Positions 24,568 to 32,420 of a DNA stretch of 64,000 nucleotides are shown piece after piece. The stretch spans positions 1-64,000 of the forward strand of contig CAYPHY010000018.1 of NCBI GenBank assembly GCA_964410625.1, written 5' to 3'. Positions within the stretch are counted from its first letter, which is position 1; the number at the start of each line of letters is the position of its first letter. Source of the DNA: CAYPHY01 sp964410625 (lineage in GTDB: Bacteria; Chloroflexota; Anaerolineae; Promineifilales; Promineifilaceae). Below the pieces are notes generated by a model. It saw nothing but the letters and a program-made list of their open reading frames with translations, was not told the origin of the DNA and made no database searches. The position numbers were made by a program, and so were the translations under genes.

Positions 24568-24936
24568 ATGCAAAAACGACCATTTCGAGCAGAACTGCGC
24601 CAGGAAGGCGCGATGGCGATCATTGACCTGCGTGGAGAGTTGGATGGCTTTGCTGATGAGGGGCTGACGGATGCTTATGTAGCGGCCGAACAACAGCATC
24701 CACAAGCCATCTTATTAAACTTCGAGGATGTAGACTATATCAACAGCACCGGCATCGCCCTCATCGTTGGTATTTTGGCCCAGGCTCGTAAGGCCAAGCG
24801 GCCGATCCTCACCTGTGGCCTCAGTGATCATTACCAAGAAATTTTTCGCATCACCCGCCTCTCGGACTTTATGACGATGGTTGAGAATGAAGACAGCGCG
24901 TTGGAGCAGGTGGAGAAGAGAGAGATTGGAGATTAA
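24568..24936 (+). CDS. STAS domain anti-sigma factor antagonist, first
   Basis: 122 residues. STAS fold: AIIDLRGELDGFADEGLTDAY, ILLNFEDVDYINSTGIALIV (the Ser in NSTG is the phosphorylation site in RsbV/SpoIIAA proteins), then LTCGLSDHYQEIFRITRL. It lies 23 bp downstream of the phosphatase/kinase gene and probably is its substrate. The last few residues (EKREIGD) are encoded by family A repeat DNA that runs into the assembly gap, so the natural C-terminus may be slightly shorter. Confidence 0.92.
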   Translation: MQKRPFRAELRQEGAMAIIDLRGELDGFADEGLTDAYVAAEQQHPQAILLNFEDVDYINSTGIALIVGILAQARKAKRPILTCGLSDHYQEIFRITRLSDFMTMVENEDSALEQVEKREIGD

Positions 24937-24954
24937 GAGGGTAGAGATTAAGAG

Positions 24955-25054
24955 NNNNNNNNNNNNNNNNNNNNNNNNNNNNNNNNNNNNNNNNNNNNNN
25001 NNNNNNNNNNNNNNNNNNNNNNNNNNNNNNNNNNNNNNNNNNNNNNNNNNNNNN
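24955..25054. other. assembly gap of 100 N
   Basis: Exactly 100 unknown bases. The 55 bases before it (24900-24954) are identical to the 55 bases after it (25055-25109), so the two contigs probably overlap and the true gap may be absent or consist only of more repeat units. Confidence 0.97.
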
Positions 25055-25200
25055 GTTGGAGCAGGTGGAGAAGAGAGAGATTGGAGATTAAGAGGGTAGA
25101 GATTAAGAGGGTAGAGATTAAGAGACTAGGAGACTAAGAGACTTGGAGACGAGAGGTTGGTGTTATTCAGTCTCTCATTCTCCCAGTCTCCCAGTCTCTT
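25055..25200. repeat. family A repeat array flanking the gap
   Basis: Units gagattaagagggta, gagactaggagactaagagact and the inverted cagtctctcattctcccagtctcccagtctctt form an imperfect hairpin centred near 25145. This low complexity explains the assembly break. Confidence 0.85.
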
Positions 25201-25217
25201 CCTAAAAGGAGCGCACT

Positions 25218-25580
25218 ATGCCTCAAGCAAATTTGAACTTACTGGTACGGAAACACCCTGATCGGGTGGGAATTATTGATATTCATGGCGAACTGACCGG
25301 CTATGCGGAGGATGCGCTGATGTCCGCCTATAACGACGTTAGCAGCAACAACACCCGCGCGATCATCTTGAACTTTAGCGATTTGGAATATATGAACAGT
25401 TCTGGGATTGGATTGCTGGTGACGTTGCTGATTCGTGTGCAGCGCCAGAAGCAGCAGTTGCTGGCCTATGGTCTCAGCGACCATTACCAGCAAATCTTTG
25501 CCCTGACTCGCTTGAATGAAGCGATTGGTATCTATCCCGACGAAACGGCCGCACTGGCGGCCGCGCGAGTCGCTGTTTGA
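25218..25580 (+). CDS. STAS domain anti-sigma factor antagonist, second
   Basis: 120 residues, paralogue of the first STAS protein: VGIIDIHGELTGYAEDALMSAY, IILNFSDLEYMNSSGIGLLV (phosphorylatable Ser in NSSG), AYGLSDHYQQIFALTRL. A strong AAGGAG precedes the ATG. Two antagonists next to one phosphatase/kinase suggest either two inputs or two competing anti-sigma partners. The shared GLSDHYQ(E/Q)IF helix indicates a recent duplication. Confidence 0.93.
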   Translation: MPQANLNLLVRKHPDRVGIIDIHGELTGYAEDALMSAYNDVSSNNTRAIILNFSDLEYMNSSGIGLLVTLLIRVQRQKQQLLAYGLSDHYQQIFALTRLNEAIGIYPDETAALAAARVAV

Positions 25581-25586
25581 GCAGAT

Positions 25587-25655
25587 CTCACGCAAAGGCG
25601 CAAGGGGCGCAAAGATTGTCAATAAAACTTGGTGCCCTTTGCGTCTTTGCGTGAG
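25587..25655. repeat. family I hairpin (CGCAAAGGCGCAAGG)
   Basis: ctcacgcaaaggcgcaaggggcgcaaag pairs with cctttgcgtctttgcgtgag with few mismatches. It directly follows the second STAS gene. Confidence 0.75.
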
Positions 25656-25675
25656 CTTTCTCTTAGAGGATTCAA

Positions 25676-26425
25676 ATGAACGAATCAAACGAAAAACCCA
25701 AAGCACCACGGGATGCCGCCAACTGGGCGCGTCCTGTTGATAAATTTGAGGCCGGTACGACCCCAGACCATGCCATCAACCTGAACGTGGCCGGCCGTCG
25801 CGCCACCGGGCCGTTGCAAGGCTTCGGCCAGATGTGGCAAAAGACGTATCGTATCCGTCTGACGGGCGTAGAGATTAGCCCGCAGGAAGTGATTCGCGAG
25901 TGGAAAGCCCACTTTGGCGAATTTTGGCCGAAAGGCAACAACTTCTATGCCTGTATGACCAATATCGAGCCGGGGGAAGTGGCGGTGTTGAACCTGGCTA
26001 TGCCCGGCGGGATGAAGCTATCCACCGGCGTGCGCGTCATCTACGCCGACGATGAATCATTTTCCTTCATGACGCCGGAGGGGCATCAATTTGCCAGCAT
26101 CATCACCTTCAGTGCCTACGATGAGGACGGCACAACGGTGGTACAGATTCAGCCCCTCTTGCGGGCCAGCGACCCGATTTATGAGATGGGCGTTCGCACC
26201 GGCTTTGTGTTTAAGACGGAAGACCGCTTCTGGCACGCCACACTCCGAAATATGGCGGCCTACTTGGGCGTTCAGGATGCCAGAGTGGCCCCGATTGAAC
26301 AAAAGAATGTGATCATTGACCGGCGTGTACAATGGTCAGGGGTCAAAAACGTCTGGCACAACGCCGCTATCCGCACGGCCGTCTATATGCCGGTGCATGT
26401 GGTGAAGCGGGTGCTAAAACGCTGA
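25676..26425 (+). CDS. hypothetical protein, possibly DUF1990-like
   Basis: 249 residues, soluble. The middle has ISPQEVIREWKAHFGEFWP, a turn MKLSTGVRVIYADDESFSFMTPEGH, and FSAYDEDGTTVVQIQPLLRASDPIYEMG. These recall the DUF1990/SRPBCC-like pattern of a strand-rich domain with a conserved glycine-rich turn. No catalytic motif is evident. It has a GAGG before the ATG and is followed closely by a phytoene-dehydrogenase-like oxidoreductase; the two may be co-transcribed. The family assignment is tentative. Confidence 0.6.
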   Translation: MNESNEKPKAPRDAANWARPVDKFEAGTTPDHAINLNVAGRRATGPLQGFGQMWQKTYRIRLTGVEISPQEVIREWKAHFGEFWPKGNNFYACMTNIEPGEVAVLNLAMPGGMKLSTGVRVIYADDESFSFMTPEGHQFASIITFSAYDEDGTTVVQIQPLLRASDPIYEMGVRTGFVFKTEDRFWHATLRNMAAYLGVQDARVAPIEQKNVIIDRRVQWSGVKNVWHNAAIRTAVYMPVHVVKRVLKR

Positions 26426-26489
26426 GACTAAGAGACTGGGCGACTAAGAGACTAGCTTAGTCTCCAAATCTCTCAGTCTCCCAGTCTCA
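26423..26489. repeat. family A imperfect hairpin
   Basis: gagactaagagactgggcgactaagagact, then the inverted words tagtctccaaatctctcagtctcccagtctc. It fills nearly the whole space between two same-strand genes. Confidence 0.8.
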
Positions 26490-26496
26490 TCTTCCC

Positions 26497-27915
26497 ATGA
26501 ACTACGACTACGACGCCGTCATCGTCGGTTCCGGGCCAAATGGGTTGGCGGCGGCGATCACGCTGGCCCAGGCGGGATGTTCTGTGCTGGTGCTGGAGGC
26601 CAAAGAGACAATTGGCGGGGGAATGCGCACGGCCGAATTAACCCTGCCTGGCTTCCGCCATGACATTTGCTCGGCCGTCCATCCGCTGGGCGTCGGCTCC
26701 CCCTTCTTCCGCGATCTGCCGCTGGAGCAGTTTGGCGTCACCTGGATTCACCCCGACCTGCCGCTGGCCCATCCATTTGATGATGGCACGGCCGCTGTTC
26801 TGGCGCGTTCGTTGGCGGAGACGGCCGCCTCTCTAGGCAGTGATGGCGAAGCGTATAAACGGCTGATGTCCCCCTTTGTCGAGGATTGGCAGGCGTTGAT
26901 GGAGTCCTTCTTAGGCCCGTTGCAACTGCCGCGTTATCCATTGACGATGGCTCGCTTTGGGTTAAAGGCGTTGCCCTCGGCGCAGTGGCTGGCCGAACAG
27001 AGCTTCAAGGGGGAAAAGGCACGCGGCCTCTTTGCCGGTCTGGCCGCCCACGCGATGATGCCGCTGGACAATGTGACGACGGCCGCTTTTGGACTGATGA
27101 TCGGTGTTCTGGGCCATGCCGTTGGCTGGCCGATCCCGCAAGGGGGGTCGCAATCGCTGGCCGATGCGCTGGCGGCTTACCTCCGTTCGCTCGGCGGCGA
27201 AATCAGCACAGGCCAAAATGTCACCTCGCTCACGCAGTTGCCTCCCTCAAGGGCGATTTTGCTGGATGTGGCTCCGCAACAGTTGCTAACCATTGGTGGC
27301 AACCTGTTGCCCACCCGCTATCGCAAACAACTAGAGTCCTATCGTTATGGAATGGGGGTGTTTAAGGTTGATTGGGCCTTAGACGCGCCGGTCCCCTGGA
27401 CGGCCGAGGCTTGCCGCCGTGCCGGGACCATCCATCTTGGCCCAACGTTGGAAGCGATCAGCCAGGGCGAGCAGCAGGCGTGGGATGGACAGCACCCGGA
27501 ACGGCCGTATGTCATCGCCATTCAACAGAGCCTCTTCGACCCCACCCGCGCACCAGAAGGGAAGCACACGCTGTGGGCTTATTGCCACGTCCCCTCTGGC
27601 TCCACCCAGGACATGACCGCTAACATTGAAGCACAGATCGAACGCTTCGCCCCTGGCTTCCGCGAGCGCATCCTCGCCCGGCACACGATCACCACCAACG
27701 AATATGAAGCCTACAACCCTAACTACGTCGGCGGTGACATCAATTGCGGCGTGCAGGATTGGCGGCAGCTCTTCACCCGCCCCGTCCCCCGTGCCAACCC
27801 GTATACCACACCGCTTAAATACCTCTTCCTCTGCTCCTCTGCCACCCCGCCCGGCGGTGGCGTCCATGGCATGTGTGGCTATCATGCCGCGCAGACAGCG
27901 TTAAAGCGCATTTGA
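26497..27915 (+). CDS. phytoene-dehydrogenase-like FAD oxidoreductase
   Basis: 472 residues. N-terminal dinucleotide motif AVIVGSGPNGLAAAITLAQAG and VLVLEAKETIGGGMRT place it in the CrtI/amine-oxidase-like FAD family (COG1233). A C-terminal motif GGGVHGMCGYHAAQTAL fits the second FAD contact. Members include carotenoid desaturases, retinol saturases and uncharacterised oxidoreductases. No other carotenoid genes (crtB, crtE) are nearby, so a carotenoid role is not supported by context. The start is ATG a few bases after the repeat. Confidence 0.88.
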   Translation: MNYDYDAVIVGSGPNGLAAAITLAQAGCSVLVLEAKETIGGGMRTAELTLPGFRHDICSAVHPLGVGSPFFRDLPLEQFGVTWIHPDLPLAHPFDDGTAAVLARSLAETAASLGSDGEAYKRLMSPFVEDWQALMESFLGPLQLPRYPLTMARFGLKALPSAQWLAEQSFKGEKARGLFAGLAAHAMMPLDNVTTAAFGLMIGVLGHAVGWPIPQGGSQSLADALAAYLRSLGGEISTGQNVTSLTQLPPSRAILLDVAPQQLLTIGGNLLPTRYRKQLESYRYGMGVFKVDWALDAPVPWTAEACRRAGTIHLGPTLEAISQGEQQAWDGQHPERPYVIAIQQSLFDPTRAPEGKHTLWAYCHVPSGSTQDMTANIEAQIERFAPGFRERILARHTITTNEYEAYNPNYVGGDINCGVQDWRQLFTRPVPRANPYTTPLKYLFLCSSATPPGGGVHGMCGYHAAQTALKRI

Positions 27916-28062
27916 TGCACGGCCGTGCCACTAATCTACATCCATAATTGTGTTCTTATCCCTACAGACAACGTTTGCTAAATCATGTAGTATTGCGGTA
28001 CTGGTGGGTTTCTTCATAACTAGTAGCGAGTCTGATTACGGGGGGAAGGAAGTGTCAGAGCG

Positions 28063-28764
28063 GTGGGTAGGATTAGCCCTGAAGCGCTTCTGGATACCTC
28101 CTATAGCAAGCAGAATCTATCCGGCCAGGACTTGTCCTATCAAGATATGGCCGGCTATGATTTTTCGTTCGCCAATCTCGTGCAGAGCGATTTACGGGGA
28201 GCTGACCTGAGCGGAGCGAACCTAAAGGGAGCAGACTTGAGCCAGGTCAATCTGACGAATGCCAATCTTTCCGGTGCTGATCTTCAAAATGCCAAACTAC
28301 GTGAAGCACGCCTTTACGGCGCTCGCCTGGAAAAAACCAATCTGCGGCAGACGGGCCTGGTGTGGGCGGATTTGCGTTATAGTGTCTTAAGAAGGGCCAA
28401 CCTGACCAGGGCTGACTTACGAGGCGCACACTTGAACGGAGCGGACCTGAAACAGGCGATCATGAATATGACCAGGTTAGAAGCGGCCGTTTTTTTGCGG
28501 GCCGATTTGCGCCGGGCCATCTTGCTCAAAGCGGATATGAAGGGGGCTGATTTGCGACAGGCTGATCTCAGAGATGCGCTTGTCTGGTGGGTTCGTGTTG
28601 AGGAAGCCAACTTCACCGGGGCGGACTTAAGCGATACTGATTTTGGCGGAACGGCCGTCACTTACAAACAGTTGCTAACAGCCCACTCCTTTAAAAATGC
28701 GCGAATCACACGAAAATTGACCTGGCAATTGAGGTTAGGCCGCGTTTTCAATCTGGCCAGATAA
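28063..28764 (+). CDS. pentapeptide-repeat protein
   Basis: 233 residues, GTG start with GGGGGAAGGAAG about ten bases upstream. Almost the entire chain from residue 20 to 200 is A(D/N)Lxx pentapeptides (for example GADLSGANLKGADLSQVNLTNANL in two stretches), forming a right-handed quadrilateral beta-helix. The C-terminal YKQLLTAHSFKNARI is a common cap. Such proteins are cytosolic scaffolds; some mimic DNA and protect gyrase, but nothing here points to that specifically. No membrane segment is present. Confidence 0.9.
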   Translation: MGRISPEALLDTSYSKQNLSGQDLSYQDMAGYDFSFANLVQSDLRGADLSGANLKGADLSQVNLTNANLSGADLQNAKLREARLYGARLEKTNLRQTGLVWADLRYSVLRRANLTRADLRGAHLNGADLKQAIMNMTRLEAAVFLRADLRRAILLKADMKGADLRQADLRDALVWWVRVEEANFTGADLSDTDFGGTAVTYKQLLTAHSFKNARITRKLTWQLRLGRVFNLAR

Positions 28765-28802
28765 GATAAATATTCCAACAGCCCCATACCCCACGACTCC
28801 TC

Positions 28803-28850
28803 AATGGTTACGCGGATGACGCTGATAAAACGCAGATCACGCGGATTTTC
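28803..28850. repeat. family E repeat
   Basis: Units ggttacgcggatgacgctgataaaacgcagatcacgcggatt. Single orientation, between the pentapeptide and S9 peptidase genes. No gene is seen in 28765-28981. Confidence 0.6.
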
Positions 28851-28981
28851 ATCTATGGTGGTATGACACGGCACGTATCTTGGTGGGCGCTCGCCTCTGC
28901 GAACTCTTGCTAAAGTTTGCCTGATTGCCAACTGGTGTGCTATTTATTAGCGGCAGCTATGCTTGAGGAGATTAACCATCT

Positions 28982-31075
28982 ATGACCAACCAAACGCGCC
29001 GTCTAACCACGGCCGAAGACCTGTATCGCTTTCAACTGGTATCCGACCCGCAAATCTCTCCTGATGGACAGCATGTTGTTTTTTGCGTCCAAAGCGTGGA
29101 GAAAGAAACAGAAAAGAAATACACCCATCTCTGGGTGGTGGGGACAGCGGGCGAGGAGCCACCGCGCCAATTCACCTATGGCAAGCAAGTGGACAGCCGG
29201 CCGCGCTGGTCGCCCGACGGCCGCACCATCGCCTTCACCTCCAACCGCGACAACGAGGAACAGGCACAGATCTATTTGCTCCCCTTCCACGGTGGCGAGG
29301 CACGGCCGCTGACCGACCTGAAAGGGGCGATTATCGCCTATGAATGGTCGCCCGATGGGAAGCAACTTGTTTTACAGTTTCGCAAGAAGGATGCGGATGT
29401 GTTGGAGCGCGAAAAGGACGAGCAGAAAAAGAAGCTTGGTCCCTCCTCGCGGCAAATCACCCGCTTCAACTATAAGACCGATGGCGGTGGCTATCTGCCA
29501 AAGGAGCAGAGCCACATCTGGGTGGTAGACGCCGACAGCGGCGAAGCGACTCAGCTGACCGATGGCGACTATGAAGAGGCGGAGCCACGCTGGTCACCCG
29601 ACGGCCGTTCTATCCTCTTCAGTTCCAACCGTAGCGATGATCCTGACCTCTATCTGGACGAGGTTGAGTTCTATCTGATCCCCGCTGAAGGGGGGGAGAT
29701 GCAACAAATACCTGCCCATAACGGCCGCAAATTCGCTCCGGCCTTCTCGCCCGACGGCCGCACCATCGCCTATCTCGGCCGTGTGCTTCCCGGTCGGTGG
29801 TACCAAAACGCCTCTCTTTACATCACGCCTAATCCTTACCATCCTGAGCCGGTTGAAGGGGAGGTGCGGAATTTGACGGCCGATCTTGACCTCCATCTGG
29901 TCGGCGTCACCCTCGGCGATGCCAATGGGGCGGAGTTTGGCGCACCAACGTGGTCGGCCGATGGACAGACGATTTACTGCCAGGCGTCGGTGAAGGGGGC
30001 GCAGTTGTTAGTCGCAATTGATGCGGGTGAGAGGGTGGAGGAGCAGGGGAGCGGAGGAGCAGAGGAGAGCGAGAATAATTCCCAACCAGCGGTCCGTGTT
30101 GTGGCTGGTGATAAGGGTGTAGTGGGACAATTTAGCCTGGATAGGGAGACAAAGCGAGTCGCTTATTTCTGGGGGACGATGGATGATCCGGGGCAGGTGA
30201 ATGTGCTGGAACTGGAGGGGCAGGGGGAACCGCGCACGCTGACACGCTTTAACCGCGAGTGGATGGACGAGATTGAGACAGGCCAAATCGAGGAGGTATG
30301 GTTCAAGGGGCCGGACGATAATGACCTGCATGGCTGGATTCTGACCCCATCGGGCTTCGATCCTGCTCAGACTTATCCGTCGATCCTGCAAATTCATGGG
30401 GGGCCGCAAATGCAATATGGCTACTTCTATATGCACGAGTTTCATCTGTTGGCGGCGCAGGGGTATGTGGTCTATTGGAGCAACCCACGCGGCAGCCAGG
30501 GGTATGGCGAAGCCCATGCCGGGGCGATCTATAATTGTTGGGGGACGGTGGACTATGCTGACGTGATGGCCTGGGCTGATTATGTGGAGCAGCTACCCTA
30601 TATTGACCGGAAGCGAATGGGCGTTACCGGCGGCAGCTATGGCGGCTATATGACGACGACGATTATCGGCCGCACCGACCGTTTTGAAGCGGCCGTTGCC
30701 CAGCGTGTGGTCAGCAACTTCCTCAGCTTCTACGGCTCCAGCGATATGAACTGGGGGGCGGAATATCTCTTTGGGGCGGAGTCGCGGCCGTGGGAGGATA
30801 TGGAGAATTACTGGGAACAATCCCCAATCAGTCGTATCGGCAACGCCAAAACGCCGACGATGGTGGTGCATAGCGAACAAGATTATCGCTGTGACCAGGA
30901 GCAGGGGGAACAGGTGTTTGTCGCCCTCAAACGGTTGGGAGTGGACACGGAACTGATTCTGCTCCCCGGCGAGTCGCATGGGGTTTCGCGGGGCGGCCGC
31001 ACCGACCGCCGCATTGCCCGCCTGGAGCATATGATCCGCTGGTTTGAACGTTACCTGAAAACGTTAGAATCATAA
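28982..31075 (+). CDS. S9 family prolyl-oligopeptidase-like serine peptidase
   Basis: 697 residues. An N-terminal seven-bladed PD40/WD40-like propeller (about 15-420) has repeated WSPDG(R/K) motifs. The C-terminal alpha/beta-hydrolase (about 440-695) has the nucleophile in GGSYGGY (Ser about 552), an aspartate in HSEQDYRCDQEQGEQ and the histidine in LPGESHGVSRGG. This is the acylaminoacyl-peptidase/dipeptidyl-peptidase type, cleaving short peptides; no signal peptide, so probably cytosolic. An E/G-rich insertion (about 349-366, nt 30026-30078) interrupts a propeller blade and looks like a repeat insertion. Confidence 0.93.
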   Translation: MTNQTRRLTTAEDLYRFQLVSDPQISPDGQHVVFCVQSVEKETEKKYTHLWVVGTAGEEPPRQFTYGKQVDSRPRWSPDGRTIAFTSNRDNEEQAQIYLLPFHGGEARPLTDLKGAIIAYEWSPDGKQLVLQFRKKDADVLEREKDEQKKKLGPSSRQITRFNYKTDGGGYLPKEQSHIWVVDADSGEATQLTDGDYEEAEPRWSPDGRSILFSSNRSDDPDLYLDEVEFYLIPAEGGEMQQIPAHNGRKFAPAFSPDGRTIAYLGRVLPGRWYQNASLYITPNPYHPEPVEGEVRNLTADLDLHLVGVTLGDANGAEFGAPTWSADGQTIYCQASVKGAQLLVAIDAGERVEEQGSGGAEESENNSQPAVRVVAGDKGVVGQFSLDRETKRVAYFWGTMDDPGQVNVLELEGQGEPRTLTRFNREWMDEIETGQIEEVWFKGPDDNDLHGWILTPSGFDPAQTYPSILQIHGGPQMQYGYFYMHEFHLLAAQGYVVYWSNPRGSQGYGEAHAGAIYNCWGTVDYADVMAWADYVEQLPYIDRKRMGVTGGSYGGYMTTTIIGRTDRFEAAVAQRVVSNFLSFYGSSDMNWGAEYLFGAESRPWEDMENYWEQSPISRIGNAKTPTMVVHSEQDYRCDQEQGEQVFVALKRLGVDTELILLPGESHGVSRGGRTDRRIARLEHMIRWFERYLKTLES
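30026..30078. repeat. low-complexity GGAGGAGCAGGGGAGCGG insertion in S9 peptidase
   Basis: gagagggtggaggagcagggg agcggaggagcagaggag units encode GERVEEQGSGGAEESE. Purine-rich tandem words like family A, but GC-richer. Confidence 0.5.
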
Positions 31076-31095
31076 AGGCACGGCAAGCGTAGCAA

Positions 31096-31331
31096 ATGGA
31101 CTTTGAAATAATTGGCGATATAACCGCCATTGATATGAAGCCTCGCTAGAGATAGGCAAAGTCTACCAGGTGATACCTGATACACAAGCGGCCGAACATG
31201 GATATATGCGTGTCATAGACGAAAGCGGCGAAGATTTTGCTTATTCTGCGGAGCGGTTCTTTCCTCTCCAGTTACCACAACCGGTGGAAGAGGCACTTTT
31301 GTTGGCTTCACAAGAACTTAGTCAGCCATAG
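31096..31331 (+). pseudogene. chimeric remnant of two small genes
   Basis: From 31096 the frame reads MDFEIIGDITAID, the start of a small protein type (FEIIGxIxxIE...). It then hits a stop at 31147. In a second frame, from 31134 to the stop at 31329-31331, one reads YEASLEIGKVYQVIPD, HGYMRVIDESGEDFAYSAERFFPLQLP and VEEALL. This is the typical body of a small protein family whose own N-terminus is missing here. The join suggests a deletion that fused two neighbouring small ORFs out of frame. It overlaps the end of the convergent ABC ATPase gene by 14 bases. No function is expected. Confidence 0.6.
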
Positions 31332-32397
31332 GCTCAGCCAGAGCCAGCATAATGGCCTGGCGATCAACGAAACCGACCAGCCCGCCACCGTCATCAACGA
31401 CGGGGACGGGCTGATCGCTGCTAATGACCAGCGGGATTAACGCTTCCAGCTTGGTATGGGGGGAAACGACAACGCCATCGGCCGCTTCCGGGTGGTCGGC
31501 AAGGGTGGCGGGGCGGCCGTCTGTTTCGGCCATCGGCACCATAATCGCCTGGGCGGTCAGCACCTTGCCTCGCGGCACGTCGCGGGTGAACTCGCGCACA
31601 TAGTCATCGGCCGGGTGAGAGACGATCTGTTCCGGCGTGCCGACTTGCACAAATTCGCCATCCTTCATAATGCAAATGTGATCGCCGATTTTGAGCGCCT
31701 CGTGGAAGTCATGGGTGATGAAGATCAGCGTCTTGTTGACCATCTTTTGCAAGTTGACCAGCTCATCTTGCATCTCGCGACGGATGAGCGGGTCGAGTGC
31801 GCTGAACGGCTCATCACAGAGTAAGTATTCGGGGTCAACCGCTAACGCCCGCGCTAATCCCACACGCTGGCGCATCCCACCGCTAAGCTCGTGGGGGAAG
31901 TGGCTTTCCCAACCTTTCAACCCAACCAGCTCCAGCACCTCCCGCGCTCGTTCCAGCCGGTCGGCCTTGCGGATTCCCTGCACCTCCAGCCCATAGGCTA
32001 CATTGTCAATCACCCGGCGGTGGGGGAAGAGGCCGAAGTGTTGAAAGATCATCGTGATCTTGTGCCGCCGCAGTTCACGCAGTTGCTCCTCGTCGAGGGT
32101 CATAATGTCGTTGCCCTCGACAAAGATTTGACCCCGCGTCGGCTCGATCAGCCGCGAGATACAACGTACCAGGGTAGACTTGCCACTGCCGGAGAGGCCC
32201 ATGATCACAAATATCTCTCCCTGGTGGACATCAAAGGAGACATCACGGACAGCCACGACCTGACCGGTTTGCGCCAGGATTTCATGTTTGGAGAGCTTGA
32301 AGTCAATCTCGGCCTGACCGCGCCCGGTCTTGGGGCCAAATACCTTCCAAACATTGCGACAGGAGATTTTTGGTTCAGCACTCGCGGTAGTCGTCAT
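31318..32397 (-). CDS. ProV-like glycine betaine ABC transporter ATPase
   Basis: 359 residues. Features of the osmoprotectant ATPases: KVFGPKTGRGQAE at the N-terminus, Walker A MGLSGSGKST, IFQHFGLFPHRRVIDNVAYGLE, signature LSGGMRQRVGLARAL, Walker B LLCDEPFSALDPLIRREMQ, and switch THDFHEAL. A C-terminal CBS-like domain (about 290-350, QPVPVVDDGGGLVGFVDRQAI) would sense ionic strength in OpuA-type systems. No permease or substrate-binding gene is adjacent, so it is an orphan component here. It lies 23 bp downstream of an alcohol dehydrogenase on the same strand. The N-terminal extension is as in ProV/OpuAA. Confidence 0.9.
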   Translation of the reverse strand: MTTTASAEPKISCRNVWKVFGPKTGRGQAEIDFKLSKHEILAQTGQVVAVRDVSFDVHQGEIFVIMGLSGSGKSTLVRCISRLIEPTRGQIFVEGNDIMTLDEEQLRELRRHKITMIFQHFGLFPHRRVIDNVAYGLEVQGIRKADRLERAREVLELVGLKGWESHFPHELSGGMRQRVGLARALAVDPEYLLCDEPFSALDPLIRREMQDELVNLQKMVNKTLIFITHDFHEALKIGDHICIMKDGEFVQVGTPEQIVSHPADDYVREFTRDVPRGKVLTAQAIMVPMAETDGRPATLADHPEAADGVVVSPHTKLEALIPLVISSDQPVPVVDDGGGLVGFVDRQAIMLALAEPMAD

Positions 32398-32420
32398 GGC
32401 TGTCTATCCTGTTGATCAGG

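Noticed and set aside
24881..25099. Open frame crossing the 100-N gap
   Set aside because: It exists only because N codons were read through, and its ends are repeat DNA.
25055..25200. Regular repeats suggestive of a CRISPR array
   Set aside because: Units are short, imperfect and contiguous, with no unique spacers of constant length and no cas genes in the window.
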